NCBI GenBank assembly: GCA_038503075.1
Contig: JBCAML010000020.1
Location: 744,001-808,000, forward strand
DNA length: 64,000 nt
Origin: Gyromitra esculenta
Taxonomy: Eukaryota > Ascomycota > Pezizomycetes > Pezizales > Discinaceae
Direction: 5' to 3'
The translations under genes were made by a program, and so were the position numbers. Positions 51,782-63,025 of this stretch are shown here, piece after piece (position 1 is the stretch's first letter; the number at the start of each line of letters is the position of its first letter). The notes under the pieces were generated by a model, which was not told where the DNA came from, made no database searches, and saw only the letters and a program-made list of their open reading frames with translations.

Positions 51782-53845
51782 ATGAACCCCTTATATCACT
51801 CGGAAGATTCTTGTCCCTCAACTTGCTCGAGCTCTATAGCTTCGCTATCCTCGCTACCAATGACTCCAGAAACATACCCAGAGTCAAGCCCATCCGTTAT
51901 TCCTGCACTCTACCCTCCTTTAACGCCTCCTCTACTTGACCTCGACCATGTCGACCTTCATAGGAAACCCAAGTTTTATATCGGGCCTGAGTCTCTTGAA
52001 GAACACCCCCACGGATGCCACACAGTTTTAGAGGAGCAAGAGGAGGAGGGGGAGGAGGAGGAAGATGACGAAACAGCAAGCGAAACACACGAACCACTTA
52101 CACCTACTAGCGACGGTCATTCAGGTATTTATATCAATTCAAGCAACGAGGGATTTCATACCATCCAAAAAACCCCCGCCATAATAAATACACCAGCTAC
52201 ACCGCCCCGAAAACTCTCGTCATCTCCTACACACGAGCAATCTATAGCTGCGGCCTCACGTGGAAAGCTGAGGCGTCAAGCTTCTGAAAAGATACATGGA
52301 TTCATGCGTAGGGTGCATTCCACGGGCCATGTGTCTGCAGCGGATGCTCCTAGCGGGCAACTCACCCCATCTCCCACGAAATCGAAAGGATTTTTCTTCC
52401 CAGAGAAGAATACATCAGTATCAAGAACTAATTCGCCTCGCCCAACTGTATCACCCACAAGGTCGTCCGCATCAGCCCTCGAACCCCTCAGAGCTCCACG
52501 ACCTTCCAGCACATTCGATGAGAAAAGCTCGACGTCAAAACGTCCTTCACTCTTCTCGAGGCGTTCACGCTCAAACAGTGTCAACGGTATCAGAGATCTG
52601 ACTGGGAACCCTATTACCCATCCAGCGATGGTCGGAGCTGGGTCAAAATCACGGAGAATGAGTAGTGTGGTGCCGATTATGAATGTCCCAGTCATATCAC
52701 TTTCCTCGAAGTACGCAAATCACAGTCACGTGCCTGGGAAAAGCAAGATATGTGGTGAAGGCGTTTCGGCTATTGTTAAAGTCATGCATAAGATAACCGG
52801 CCCGCCAAACGAGTTATATGCTGTCAAAGAATTCCGAAAGAAGAGCAGGAGTGAGACAAAGGAAGAGTATGTCGAGAAAGTCAACTCCGAGTTCTGCATT
52901 TCGAAGAGTTTGTGTCATCCGAATATTGTTTCAACAGAGGATCTTTGCGTTAGCAGCAGTGATCGATGGTGCCACGTTATGGAGTATTGTGCCGGAGGCG
53001 ATCTGTTCAGCCTAATCGAAAAGTCTTTCATGAAGGATGAAGAAAAACTTTGTTGTTTCAAACAATTACTCCGGGGCGTTAGCTACCTGCATGATCATGG
53101 AATAGCCCATCGGGATATCAAACCGGAAAACCTTTTGATCTCCAGCGATGGCCACCTCAAGATTACTGATTTTGGCGTTTCAGAGGTTTTTCGCGGGAAA
53201 CATCCTGGCGATGCCGGGATTAAATGTGGTATCGAGATGAATGAGATTAGACTGAGCAAACCTGGCATTGTTGGCAGTGCTCCCTATATCTCACCGGAAG
53301 TTCAGAACAGAGAAGGTTAGCACTGATTTATCGGTTATGGTGTTGGTGTGGTTTTAATATTTATTTTTTTAGGGCTCTATGACGCTCGCAAGTTGGACGT
53401 TTGGTCGTGCGCAATGGTTTATTTCGTTCTGGCATTCGGCGGACCCTTGTGGCACAAAGCAAATGTTTCCGAGAGCGCACAGTATGCGAAGTACGTCGAG
53501 GGCTTCAACTCTTGGCTCCAACGTAATCCTGGTGGGGAAATGACCAAGGAAGGCAACTATCCTCGCCACTTTGTATTTTCTTCCCTGAAGCCTGCTATAA
53601 AGCGTCTCCTATTTCAAATGATGCACCTCGACCCCTCAAAACGCCTTACCATTCAAGAAGCTCTTGCAGACCGGTGGGTACAAGGCATCGAATGCTGTAA
53701 CGTAGATGATCATAACGATCCATACGTAAAACATGTGGATGCTGGATCTAAATCAGCTTGCCGACAAGCCGGAAAAGTGGGCGTTCACCGCCTTCACCTA
53801 CATCTTCCTATTGGCACTGCCACACCGTTCGGTCGGGAGTTATAG
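51782..53845 (+). CDS. Hal/Sat4-type serine-threonine protein kinase
   Basis: Two exons, 51782-53315 and 53373-53845 (668 residues). The first ~310 residues are Ser/Pro-rich with an acidic EEEGEEEEDDE run and the segment ASEKIHGFMRRVHS. The kinase domain spans about 320-640: glycine loop CGEGVSAIVKV, Lys in YAVKEFRKKS, hinge MEYCAGGDLFSLI, catalytic HRDIKPENLL, DFGVSEVF, then GSAPYISPE, a version of the APE motif, and LDVWSCAMVYFVLAFGGPLW. The insert GIEMNEIRLSKPG and the tail WVQGIECC are typical of fungal Hal4/Hal5/Sat4 kinases, which stabilise potassium and nutrient transporters at the plasma membrane. The intron is 57 nt. An in-frame ATG at 51692 would add 30 residues read from the CT-rich leader and is unlikely. 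All catalytic residues are present. Confidence 0.92.
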
Positions 53846-56800
53846 ACGGGCAATTAACTTATTACCCGAATTACTTTTATTCCAACGGGAAATTTCTTCA
53901 GTTGTGGACCACTTGCTTTCACTCAGAACACTGAAGTAGTTTTTTTCAGGGGCGACCTTCTCTCCCTTTGAAATTTGATCGCGTGATTTTTACTTTGTCT
54001 CTGTGTTGGAACTGTGCAGGGGGTTTTTTTTGGGGGGAGGATATACTTGAATGGCTGGGCTTGCTTATTGAATCTCTCTATTTGTTGTTATGGGATTTGG
54101 TGTTACTATGGCGTTCTTGTGGGTTATTTTCCTCTTTTTCTCAGGGGGTTTTGTTATTGATTAGTTTGTGTCTTCGCACACTGCCATTAAACTTTCTTAT
54201 ATTTCAGCTATTCACAATTGGCGTGGCTGTCTTTGTCTTGCACGATGTTTGAGTACGGTTTGGCATTTTCGAGGGTTCTGAGCACATATTTATGTGTTGC
54301 TCCTTAGTTTACTTTTGTTCATATTTATATATTGCATAGACCACCACCATCACCAATTTAATAAAATTATCTCGATGCTATCCAGAGAGTGACTTTTGTA
54401 TAGATAACGAACGTTTACCAATATATAATTGATGGTTCTTGGTATGCACATGTAATTGTCCCTTGATCCAATCTATAGAATTTACTGGTCACAGCATATG
54501 CACCCTGCCGGTAATAGATTTATCCCAATTATCTCCAAAGATAGTAAACTGAAACAAGCATGGTAAGCTTCGTTAGACCAAGCGGGGGTTAATGTTACCC
54601 AAAAGCGAATTACTAGGAGGTATTTGAGCTTATATGAGCTTATATCTACGAACGGATGTACTATATAGACTGTAATTACAACAGGTAAAGCGGTAAACTA
54701 GCGCTATAGGCGATTTGGCAAAAGCAAGGTTACTTACTGACAGTCACTTCTACTCTGCAATATATACAGGTGACCAAATTTTCAGCAGCAACCGCAAATC
54801 TACCAAGCTTCTACTATGTCCTATCAACGATCATGCTCGATCGCCTAGAGTCGATGTGCACTTGCTTTTTGCCGGCACCGGCCCCAGGGCCAGATTTCAG
54901 TTTCGCGGACGTACCAATAATCCACATGTCGCGGATAAATATATTGCGTTATGCGGGTAACAGCAAGGCGGCGGCGGATTCTCGGGGGAAAAAAATAAAT
55001 ACTGATCTGCAGCACTTGAAGAAATAGCTTTTCATTTGTTTCGCTCGTTGGTATGTCGTGCTAGTCTAAAACTCGAGGTTAGCCTAGCGGGTCCAGGATA
55101 ACACGTACTCCAACGAGGTATTTACGCATCTACCCTCTCAGGTAGATCTAGATGCCAAGAGCCTTAATCCTTTTTGGAAGCGGAGGGGTGGAGTAATTAA
55201 TGTAATTCCCTCTTCGGTGGGACCAAAAACAAGTCGGATTTACAAGTAAAGGAAGAAAGATTCCGAGAAATAAACAGGATCGGAATGAGATAGGACCCTG
55301 CGTGCGTTTAGCAGCTGACCTTGATAAGATTGGTTGGTTGGTTGAACGTTCAAGGTATCACCAAACGGGATGAAATAACGGAAGGCCAGGGTCAGTGGCT
55401 ACCACCAGTTCGATTCACTATCTTCATTCATTTTTCCCTACAAAACCCGCGCAATACCTAAAAAGGAGTCAAATATGAGACTGAAAAAAAGAGCCCCAGC
55501 AACGAAATAGGACAAGCTTTTTTGAAGGGTGGCTCAGACTAACACTACTATGATGCGAACCGTAGGTTGGCTACGATTAGAGTTACGATGAGATGAGCAA
55601 TCTACTGTATAATACAAAAAGGAATGAGGAGCTAGGCTGCTATGAGGTGTTTTAAGCGACTCGTACGTGACGTTGGTTTCTTGCTTCGCCTTGGCATTAA
55701 CTACAAAAGTATTCAGATCACGTGATGGGGATGACGGTCAACATTTATAAAGGAGAGTAGTTCTCCCGGTTGGCTACCGGGTAGCTAGAGTGGATGGTGC
55801 CTAAAGCGCATCGTTAGATTTAATTTTAGGTATGGTTTTAAGTGTAGATTCCGAATGCTACTAGTGAATGACGCGATGGTCTTATAAAAAGTCATCTGGA
55901 GCCTGCTTTGGATAGTGGACTTAATTAACCATCGGGGTGGGAAGGTTCTGATCCATCTCATGTAACTTCACTGAGAGGAAATTCGAGTGGACTTGTCGAA
56001 TTTTTGTTCTCGAAGGGGGTAAATACTGCATGTCACAGATATGCTAAGCTGTGCTGCTGTTCTATGGTAACCAATCGCGGGAGGGGAGCATGAAGCTCTG
56101 CAGAATCTGAGAAGTGGCAAAGGAAGACGGGATTGCAGAAGCTGGCGCGCGCATCCTCCAGTAAAGATAATCGACGCATGTGTATTGTGTTCTGATCACC
56201 GCAGAAAAAGCTCGAGCTGAGAAGATATTAAACGGAAAGAGCCTTGCAAGTTGAATTGACCGCTCACTAGTAGGGCTAGATGAAGCTTGTGACGGAAAAG
56301 TTATCAACAGCATTCGCATTGATTGAGTTAGTGCCAGCAGAGCAACGACTCTTCGCAGAAATCCATGCATTACTTCAAGTCTAAGTAGATCACCGATATA
56401 CATGTATGTATGGTTTTTGATGCATTCCCATCTCGAAATGGATGTACTGGATAGATAGATGGGTGGATTAATCATACACGCATCCAACCTCTTGGGTTAT
56501 GGCGGTTAGCAAAAGGAAATAAACAACAAAATAACAAACATAACTAATAACCAAATCACACAAACAAACAATAGATCCAAACAAATTCTAACTTTTAAAA
56601 CTTATTCGCCCTCTTCGTGTCCATTTCCCTCCTTCCTTTAACAATTTGTTCCTCTTCACCTCTCCAAGTCCCCATATCCCCATTCTAATTCCCTATCTTC
56701 CTTTTCGACTTCCTCTCTCGCACTCCTTCGTACAATTTTAAATTCTTTCCAAAATTTAACCCCAAATTCCACACCGTCCTTGGCGTAGAGTAGGTTTAAT

Positions 56801-56909
56801 GGATGTACTGGTATCGATAAGTCTGACTCATATTATCTAGACCAACGGTGCACATATTTTGACTCCTATGTATTGAACTGTACAAGATATCTCATGCTAA
56901 TAATGATAA
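53846..56909. other. Intergenic region, no gene called
   Basis: 3 kb beyond the 3' ends of the Hal-type kinase and the spermidine-synthase-like gene. T-rich 3' flank to about 54350, then AT-rich sequence without recognised repeats. Open frames at 54715-55027 and 56062-56487 have no splice support or recognised motif. One TACATGTA lies at 56399-56406. Confidence 0.5.
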
Positions 56910-59404
56910 TCAATAATTCTCCCAGACCACTGGAGGAACGACAGTCCTGATGACTTTCCAGTGCCCCAAAGCGCTCGCTTGCTGCCACTCAACGAGTGAG
57001 CCGATGCTCTTTTCATCAAGGATAGTCCAAGTGCTTGAATCACCAAAATAGCTAGTAAGGTTGATCTCGTATTTTGGGAAGAGGTATTGTCGTCTCGCAT
57101 ATGACCCCAGGAAATCAGCATTGGTTGGGGCGCGGAAACTGTAGGGTTTCTCAGACCGAGTACAGAAGATAACCTATATTCAGCACGTTTCGGCATCGGT
57201 TAGCAAGCCGAGGTAAAAAGTAAGCTTTTTGAATAAGAGAAGAGTAGTCGGAAAAAACGGCAGACTATGAGAAGGACAGCACATGAGGCATCAAAAAAGA
57301 AATAAAAACTAAATGCAAGGGGATATTTCGGACACATCTTCAGGTTGGGCGACAGGTCATAAAACGTGTCATTCGGTAATACCATGAAGCAGCTGAGAAG
57401 CAGGGTCTGGCTGCCCCAGGTAACACAGATATGTCCGAAGACAATAGCTAACTACGGGAATGGAGAAAGTGATTTTCAAAGGAGATAGAAAAGGGAAAAT
57501 GTTAACAGGCTAACAGGGTTCGGAGATACTGTTGTACCATCTGGTTTCACTGATATGGAATCCATTCTGCTATACGGATTAGAAACCCAGTCCGACTTAT
57601 CCAGGCAGGTTTGGGACCCGTGTATAACCCGTAACTTAAAAAGAAAGGAGAATCCGGGATTTTGGTCAAGTTCATCGCTTGAGCTAAATGCATGATGACG
57701 AAATATGACTGAGGATGTATCTTTTAAAGAGCAGGATATTAGATATGAGGACTTCAGTGCTCGACTCACCATGTTGGTAAAATCTTCGGTAGCAGTTTCA
57801 ATATTTTTGTCGGGCATATCTTCCCGGAAAACCCTGCAGTTGTTGAATGTTGACATTACGGTCATTATGATGGATTTTGCTGCTTGGAGTTTCAAATCAC
57901 CAGCCCAGTTCTATTAGTCACGTGATTAGCTACTACTCCGAGGCAATTCAGCCCCGTAATATTCTTGCAAGAAGTACTGATAAGACTATTCGATGGGTTG
58001 AAGATGGAGGAAGAAAACCCACAATCGCAATGACGCCATCATTGGTAAGTAGTGTCCTTAACTCGATAAAGAACTCTGAAGTAAATAAACTTGCTGGGAC
58101 TGCGCCCCCTGTAAACACGTCGTGAAGAATAAACTCGTATTGTTTCTTTTCCTCCTCCTTTTTGGATTCTCTCTTGACAAAACCAATCGCATCTTCAATA
58201 TATGCAGTGTGATTCATTTTTAATCCGAAATAGTCCTTGGCATATTGATAGACAACTGGATCTAGCTCGACGATATCGGTTTCGACGCCGTGAGAAATCA
58301 ATCCATTTACCGCTGTTCCAATCCCCAATCCACTGGCAAGAAAAAGGATACGTAAGTAGAGGAAATAAATTATACCCAGGGCTGAGTAAGATCCTGAAAT
58401 CGAAAAGAATAAACATACATCGCCAAAGCTCTTGGGTTGGGATTATTTGGCGGCGGGTCAACTAGCCTGACGGCTTCCATTGTCACAAAAATAGCGTATA
58501 CCGGTTCCTTGAACCCTTGATCCAAGTGTTCATATCCTGGTGGTGGCTTCTGCCACTCGCCACCTAGTAAGGAGTGGTCACAGCGCATGACCCGGAAGTT
58601 TTCACGATTGCTCTCTAAAACTGAGATGTATCCAGTGTTTGACTCTCGGCGAGCTATGATGGTGTAGTTCGAAGCTAGGAGTGTCTTGTTAAGCGCAGGT
58701 GTGGTGACGCACATTATATTGGTTGTTGACGTGTGATACAATGCTGGTATTGCTGTAAGAAGTAATAGGGAAGGTGAGATAATTGCGTATATCGCCCCGT
58801 ATAAATGTGGAAGTCCACATCGAGTAAGTAGCCATGAAGATCCAATGTGGTTTCTTAAAAGTCTAGGAACGATTGATTGAGCACCCCAGAAAAAGCTGAA
58901 AGAGAAGACAGCCAATACTGTATCGAAGATGATGTTCTGAAGGTCTAAGAGAATGGCCGAAGAAAATACTGCAAGGAAAAGCAGAGGGTAGTATGTAAGT
59001 CCCTCGGTAATAATAGGACCCTGAGCGGGACCCCACTTCTCCGAGAATCGGAAAACAAATCGTTGAATAGTGGGGGTGTAGAGCGCAAGTACGGGTATAA
59101 GTTTTCTGAGCTTGAGTGGTAGTTTGATTGGAATGTATTTCGCGGTCCAGGCGGCGACAAATATAGACGCTGAAATCTTTGAATGATATAGGGATGTTGG
59201 AATGTCGCCGTAGACAGGTGCTAGTGCTAGCTGTGAAGCGAACGAAGCTATAGATGCGGTCGCGATGAGAGCTAAGGCCTTGATAATCGATAGAAGGCTG
59301 AAGTTTAAGGTACTGGGGCCGGCAACGAAATGGCTCTGCTTTGCGTCTTGCGCACGTTTCGCCATCCTTCGCATTTCTTTCTCGGGGGGCTTTGAAGGCA
59401 TCAT
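56910..59404 (-). CDS. Membrane protein with spermidine/spermine-synthase-like domain
   Basis: Four exons on the minus strand: 59404-58419, 58332-58023, 57910-57770 and 57173-56910 (566 residues). The N-terminal half carries about seven hydrophobic helices (residues about 35-245, for example LLSIIKALALIATASIASFA and PSLLLLTAIPAL). The C-terminal half has a Rossmann-like fold with the nucleotide-binding loop GLGIGTAVNGL at about 330, an acidic strand-end VELDPVV, and AINWAGDLK, then VIFCTRSEKPYSFRAP and ADFLGSYARR. This architecture is common in moulds; members lack a proven polyamine activity, so the substrate is open. Introns 1 and 2 are 86 and 112 nt, but intron 3 (57174-57769) is 596 nt, far longer than any other here. 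If it were retained, the frame would stay open for about 98 codons past exon 3 and give a different C-terminus. Confidence 0.85.
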
Positions 59405-59963
59405 TCTGGACTGAGCGGTGATGGTAAAGCGATATTGACGTGGGGAGGGACTGGGGGATATAAAATACGTTTCCTGGAGAGACGTGACAAGGCCAGCGTG
59501 TCGTTATGAGAAGTACCAAATGAAGACGGAAAAACCAAACCGAACAGCCGGGTGAATCTGTAATAAATTGGAGAAGGAGGGATTTGTTCCGAGGAGAATT
59601 GCTTGGTTGTGAATATAGGTTGGTACTCTGCATATGCTGCGATGTACCTATGAAACATGCGACACTAACCGCATGGGCGACGGAGCTGGGCTACCACATA
59701 TTTTTGCCAAGTCCGCGTCTGGAGGTCTGGGAAGACGTCAACTTGCTGCATATCAACCCTACGAGGTCAGCCATCGGAGCCTGAGATACGTTGCAACATA
59801 ACTACATAATACTGTTTCAACGAGCCCCACGACAAGAAAGGGTTAAGGTAGTAGAGAAAGGGAGAGGATAGAGAGAAGCTGTGTGCTTGTGTGCTTGTGT
59901 GTTTCTGTGATAGAGCGAGCTAGGGGAGAGAGAGAGAGGAGCAATTAAACCACCACCTCTCTC
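59405..59963. promoter_or_regulatory. Divergent promoter region
   Basis: 559 bp between the spermidine-synthase-like and CCDC97-family start codons. GT-rich (TGTGCTTG)n and (GA)n stretches occur at 59881-59910 and 59923-59938, close to the plus-strand start. Confidence 0.55.
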
Positions 59964-60714
59964 ATGCCTGGAAGACTAAAGGAAATGGGGTTCGACCCTC
60001 TAGCTTCCTCTAATACTAGAAGAGTCGAACTGGCCCACCAAACCACCCAAGGTCCACCTCTCGATAGCTCCCGCCACCCACTTCGTCCTTAAGTCCATAC
60101 TAACAATCTTGCATCTCCAAAGCTATTCAATTGCCAAACCACCCCGACCGCTTTCGTCAAATCACCATCAGAAATAGACGGTAATGAATTACGCATACCC
60201 TCCGATACCCTTTAATTGGCTATAATCTTACCTTCATAGCCTTCAATATCTCGCCAGAAATTCGTCGACCTATTTTTCTTCCCCAGACCTAGAGCTTGCT
60301 GATCCACTTCTCTACGATCGGTTGATCCGTCAGCATCAGACACCTGCCGAGCGCGAGGCTGAAGGAAGAAGGAAGGGCTGGTCCGGAATATTGCATGCAG
60401 ACTTAGAACGTTCGGAAGCGAAGGTTGACGCACTGCGCGAGAACCCCTCGAGCACACTAGAAATCAGAGCGGAGAACAGTCGAGGCGAGACGGTAACCAC
60501 AAAAGAAGAGGCAGAGCAAGTCTGGCATGAGACCATGACATTGAGGTTCCTGGAGGGACGGGATGACGATGTGGATTATGATGCCATTGACAATAATGAG
60601 GACTATGATGACTATAGACAAATTGAGAGGGATGCGCAGGATGCATACTTTGATGCTGAGAGCCCATCAGTGGAAGGTTTGGCTTCTAGTGATACGGGAA
60701 TCCAGGATTTTTGA
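59964..60714 (+). CDS. CCDC97-family (DUF2052) protein
   Basis: Exons 60123-60180 and 60240-60714 are firm; exon 1 at 59964-60051 is tentative because its donor (GTCCAC) is weak. The joined product is 206 residues. The diagnostic run is RNRR, then QYLARN-x-S-x-YF, SSPDLELADPLLYDRLIR, AEREAEGRRKGWSG, and the C-terminal MTLRFLEGRDDDVDYDAIDNNEDYDD with an acidic tail. This is the DUF2052 signature of CCDC97, a U2/SF3b-associated protein in animals; a splicing link in fungi is inference. The intron 60181-60239 (GTAATG...ATAG) joins CG to C and restores an Arg codon in the right frame. A CTAAC branch site precedes the exon 2 acceptor. Confidence 0.8.
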
Positions 60715-61249
60715 GTTGGCAAGAAACATAGATTAAGTTGACCCTGCACAATTGTATGATTTAGTTTTGTGTTACGTTCGCCCACCGCTGCAGAAGTAGT
60801 CTTGGTTTTGGGATAAACTAATGCTGTGTTTTACTTAATAGTGATAGGAGGTTCGTGGATAAGGCCTCAATTGTAGCCGATTAAAAGTATGCGATCATTT
60901 CTCCTAATTAAATTCTTTACCTGGTTACGTGTAGACACGGTTGTATGTGTGGAGGTCGAGCCTTACCAAAACGAGGTGGAGTGTTCCTGGGCTACACTCT
61001 GATAAGACTGAAAGACAAGTTCTGGGCGCAGACTCTTTTCTGAATTTTTTATATAAATGTGGCCACGTAGAGCCCGGCGACTCTGTTGGTTTCTTTTTTT
61101 TAATAGTACTCTAGTTATATAGGTGGTAATATCAGCATATATTATATAGCACGCGCAATGCTTAATGTAACCCGTCACTTTTAGCCCGTTATAACTATAC
61201 CCACAGCCAGCCAAATTACTCAGGAAAAGATACAAGATCTACAATTATC

Positions 61250-61630
61250 CCAATAAAGCTCTGTATCTTTTTACAGGGTTCTGCAAAGTGTGGTTGTGGT
61301 GAAATAAAACTCGGATTTTGGCTGTAAAAAGTGCAAACTGGAACGTTCTGGCAAATACCAAGAAGGCGACTAAATATACACATTGCCTATCATTGTATTT
61401 TTTTTGCTTTGGTTGTAAATTTAAGGACAAATATATAGAGAGTACATACACCCAAGGAGACTTTGTATTAGGAGTAGCAGTAAAAGAGATATATAAACCA
61501 AAGAGTTTTCTACAAATTTTTGTGGGTGGCTTGGCATGATTGGTAAGACAAAGGCGTTCCACAAAGAGAATTGATTGGTCTACATTTATCCATTCGTGCG
61601 CCATATTAGGGGTATTTATCATTAACAATA
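61250..61630 (-). mobile_element. Decayed copy of a dispersed repeat (also at 16862-17190)
   Basis: On the minus strand an open frame of 127 codons (61628-61245) starts with an ATG upstream of MAHEWINVDQS and contains FALFTAKIRVLFHHNH. This is the better-preserved copy of the family at 16862-17190. No known domain was recognised and no terminal repeats were found, so I treat it as repeat DNA rather than a host gene. Confidence 0.6.
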
Positions 61631-61909
61631 TTCAAGGTTGTAATGTGAAATTATAGGGGCTCTTAAGCTTAAGGGCATCATACTTTTTCTTAAGGTGAGT
61701 CACCTCTAAGGGTTTAAATGGGTCAAATTTCATGTCGAGATATGATATCTGCTGGCTTTACACTATAAAATCTCACAAGCAGGGATTGGTGCTGATATGT
61801 GCGTTGATGGACGTACTTGGTGCTGAGGAGATAACGGTTGCATATTCTGGCCTATATATGGTTTCACGGTTGAACGTTGTTGTTTGCTAATTGTATGTGG
61901 GTGTTATAC

Positions 61910-61990
61910 CTATTGGTAGCTTAGTTGGTTACGACTTGAGTTTGCTTACGATGCACACATATGGACTAGCGTTCAATCCCCGACCATGTC
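61910..61990 (+). other. tRNA-like relic with A- and B-box sequences
   Basis: TAGCTTAGTTGG at 61917-61928 fits an RNA polymerase III A box, and GTTCAATCCC at 61971-61980 fits a B box. Acceptor and T stems do not pair, so it is not a functional tRNA; a tRNA-derived SINE head or tRNA pseudogene is possible. Confidence 0.35.
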
Positions 61991-61992
61991 GG

Positions 61993-62022
61993 TTATTATT
62001 AATCTTGGTTGATTAATAATAA
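61993..62022. repeat. Perfect 12-bp stem hairpin
   Basis: TTATTATTAATC and GATTAATAATAA flank a TTGGTT loop. Confidence 0.85.
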
Positions 62023-62214
62023 GATTCGGATTGGATGTTTGGTTTCCTTGTGTCATCAATGGCCGACTCTTTCGATCAACACTTCCCTGATTTGCTTATA
62101 CGTTGCGTCGCCAGTTAATTCCGACAATCACGCCATAAGATAATGAGAGGGGTAGGAGTGAAGGAAAGTGTTTCAGGGTCTATGGGATTTTTCCATGTTA
62201 GTTCATGTTATTAC

Positions 62215-62280
62215 ATAGCCTTTGTATTCGACGCTTGACTACTATAAGTAGTCCAGTGTTCTACCGTTGAGAAGGGTCTT
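62215..62280 (-). other. Second tRNA-like relic (minus strand)
   Basis: Read on the minus strand, CTCAACGGTAGAACACTGGA closely resembles a tRNA D-arm, followed 3' by GCGTCGAATAC as a poor B box. Stems are broken. Confidence 0.3.
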
Positions 62281-62329
62281 CTTCCAGATCATTAGCGACG
62301 AAGAACGAGCGCTATATTATATTGTTTTA

Positions 62330-62620
62330 GCAAAATCACTTAGTGCAATTTCTTTCTTTTCTTGTGAATTACTTTTATCTCGCATTAGCGCGCCGGCGTT
62401 CGTTATTAAACGCTTACTTATTGGAAGTTCTTGAAACTTTCTTTCGTCACTACTTTGAATCCTACGGTTATCTTTTAGCGGTTCATAAGAAGCAGTTAGG
62501 ACTTGCGCCTGTGTATTGTGTTGCGGATAGCAACCGGGCAGGTTATAGCGTCTAGATTGTTATCTAAAGCTTCTTGGAGATTTCCTGTGCGGTAAGAAGT
62601 ACCGGTCTTATAGTGGGATG
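62330..62620 (+). mobile_element. Decayed dispersed repeat (also at 27350-27640)
   Basis: Shares ordered blocks with the reverse complement of 27350-27640, centred on GTATTGTGTTGCGGAT and GTAAGAAGTAC. Translation around the block reads LGL-x2-VYCVADSN. Class unknown. Confidence 0.65.
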
Positions 62621-62767
62621 CGTGATTGTTGTGCTGTGTTGTGTTACGTCTGTTATTCGTTGCGTTTCCTTTGGTTTCCATTACAATGAATCATGCGTTT
62701 GTCATTAAGGAGATGGATTATAGGTATATAAGCGAAGGGATTTCCCCTCTTGTTGTACTTTTCCTTC

Positions 62768-63025
62768 TTCTTTCTTTAAGCAACGTCTTCTCACGGTTGA
62801 GCCTCGAGTTAAGCCCTTCAGTATCCCTGAAGGTGAGCAGTGTTACTTAATCAAGGGTACAACACGTTCAAAGAGTGCAGCGTTTCTACAAGTTCTACGA
62901 AGGTCTATCTCAAGGCGAGATAGGTGCAGCGAGGTAGACAGCGACAGCGAGGGTTCTGAGGTAGAACCGAGATGGTATTTGATAGTTACAGCAGAAGGTA
63001 ACAAGAACGTTGCTTAAAGAAAGAA
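62768..63025. mobile_element. Small element with perfect 19-bp terminal inverted repeats
   Basis: TTCTTTCTTTAAGCAACGT at 62768-62786 and its exact reverse complement at 63007-63025 bound 258 bp without coding capacity. The repeat extends to about 25 bp with a one-base gap. A diverged inverted copy of part of its interior (62788-62913) lies at 63279-63403. Confidence 0.7.

Noticed and set aside
56062..56487. 141-codon minus-strand open frame
   Set aside because: No family resemblance or splice support.
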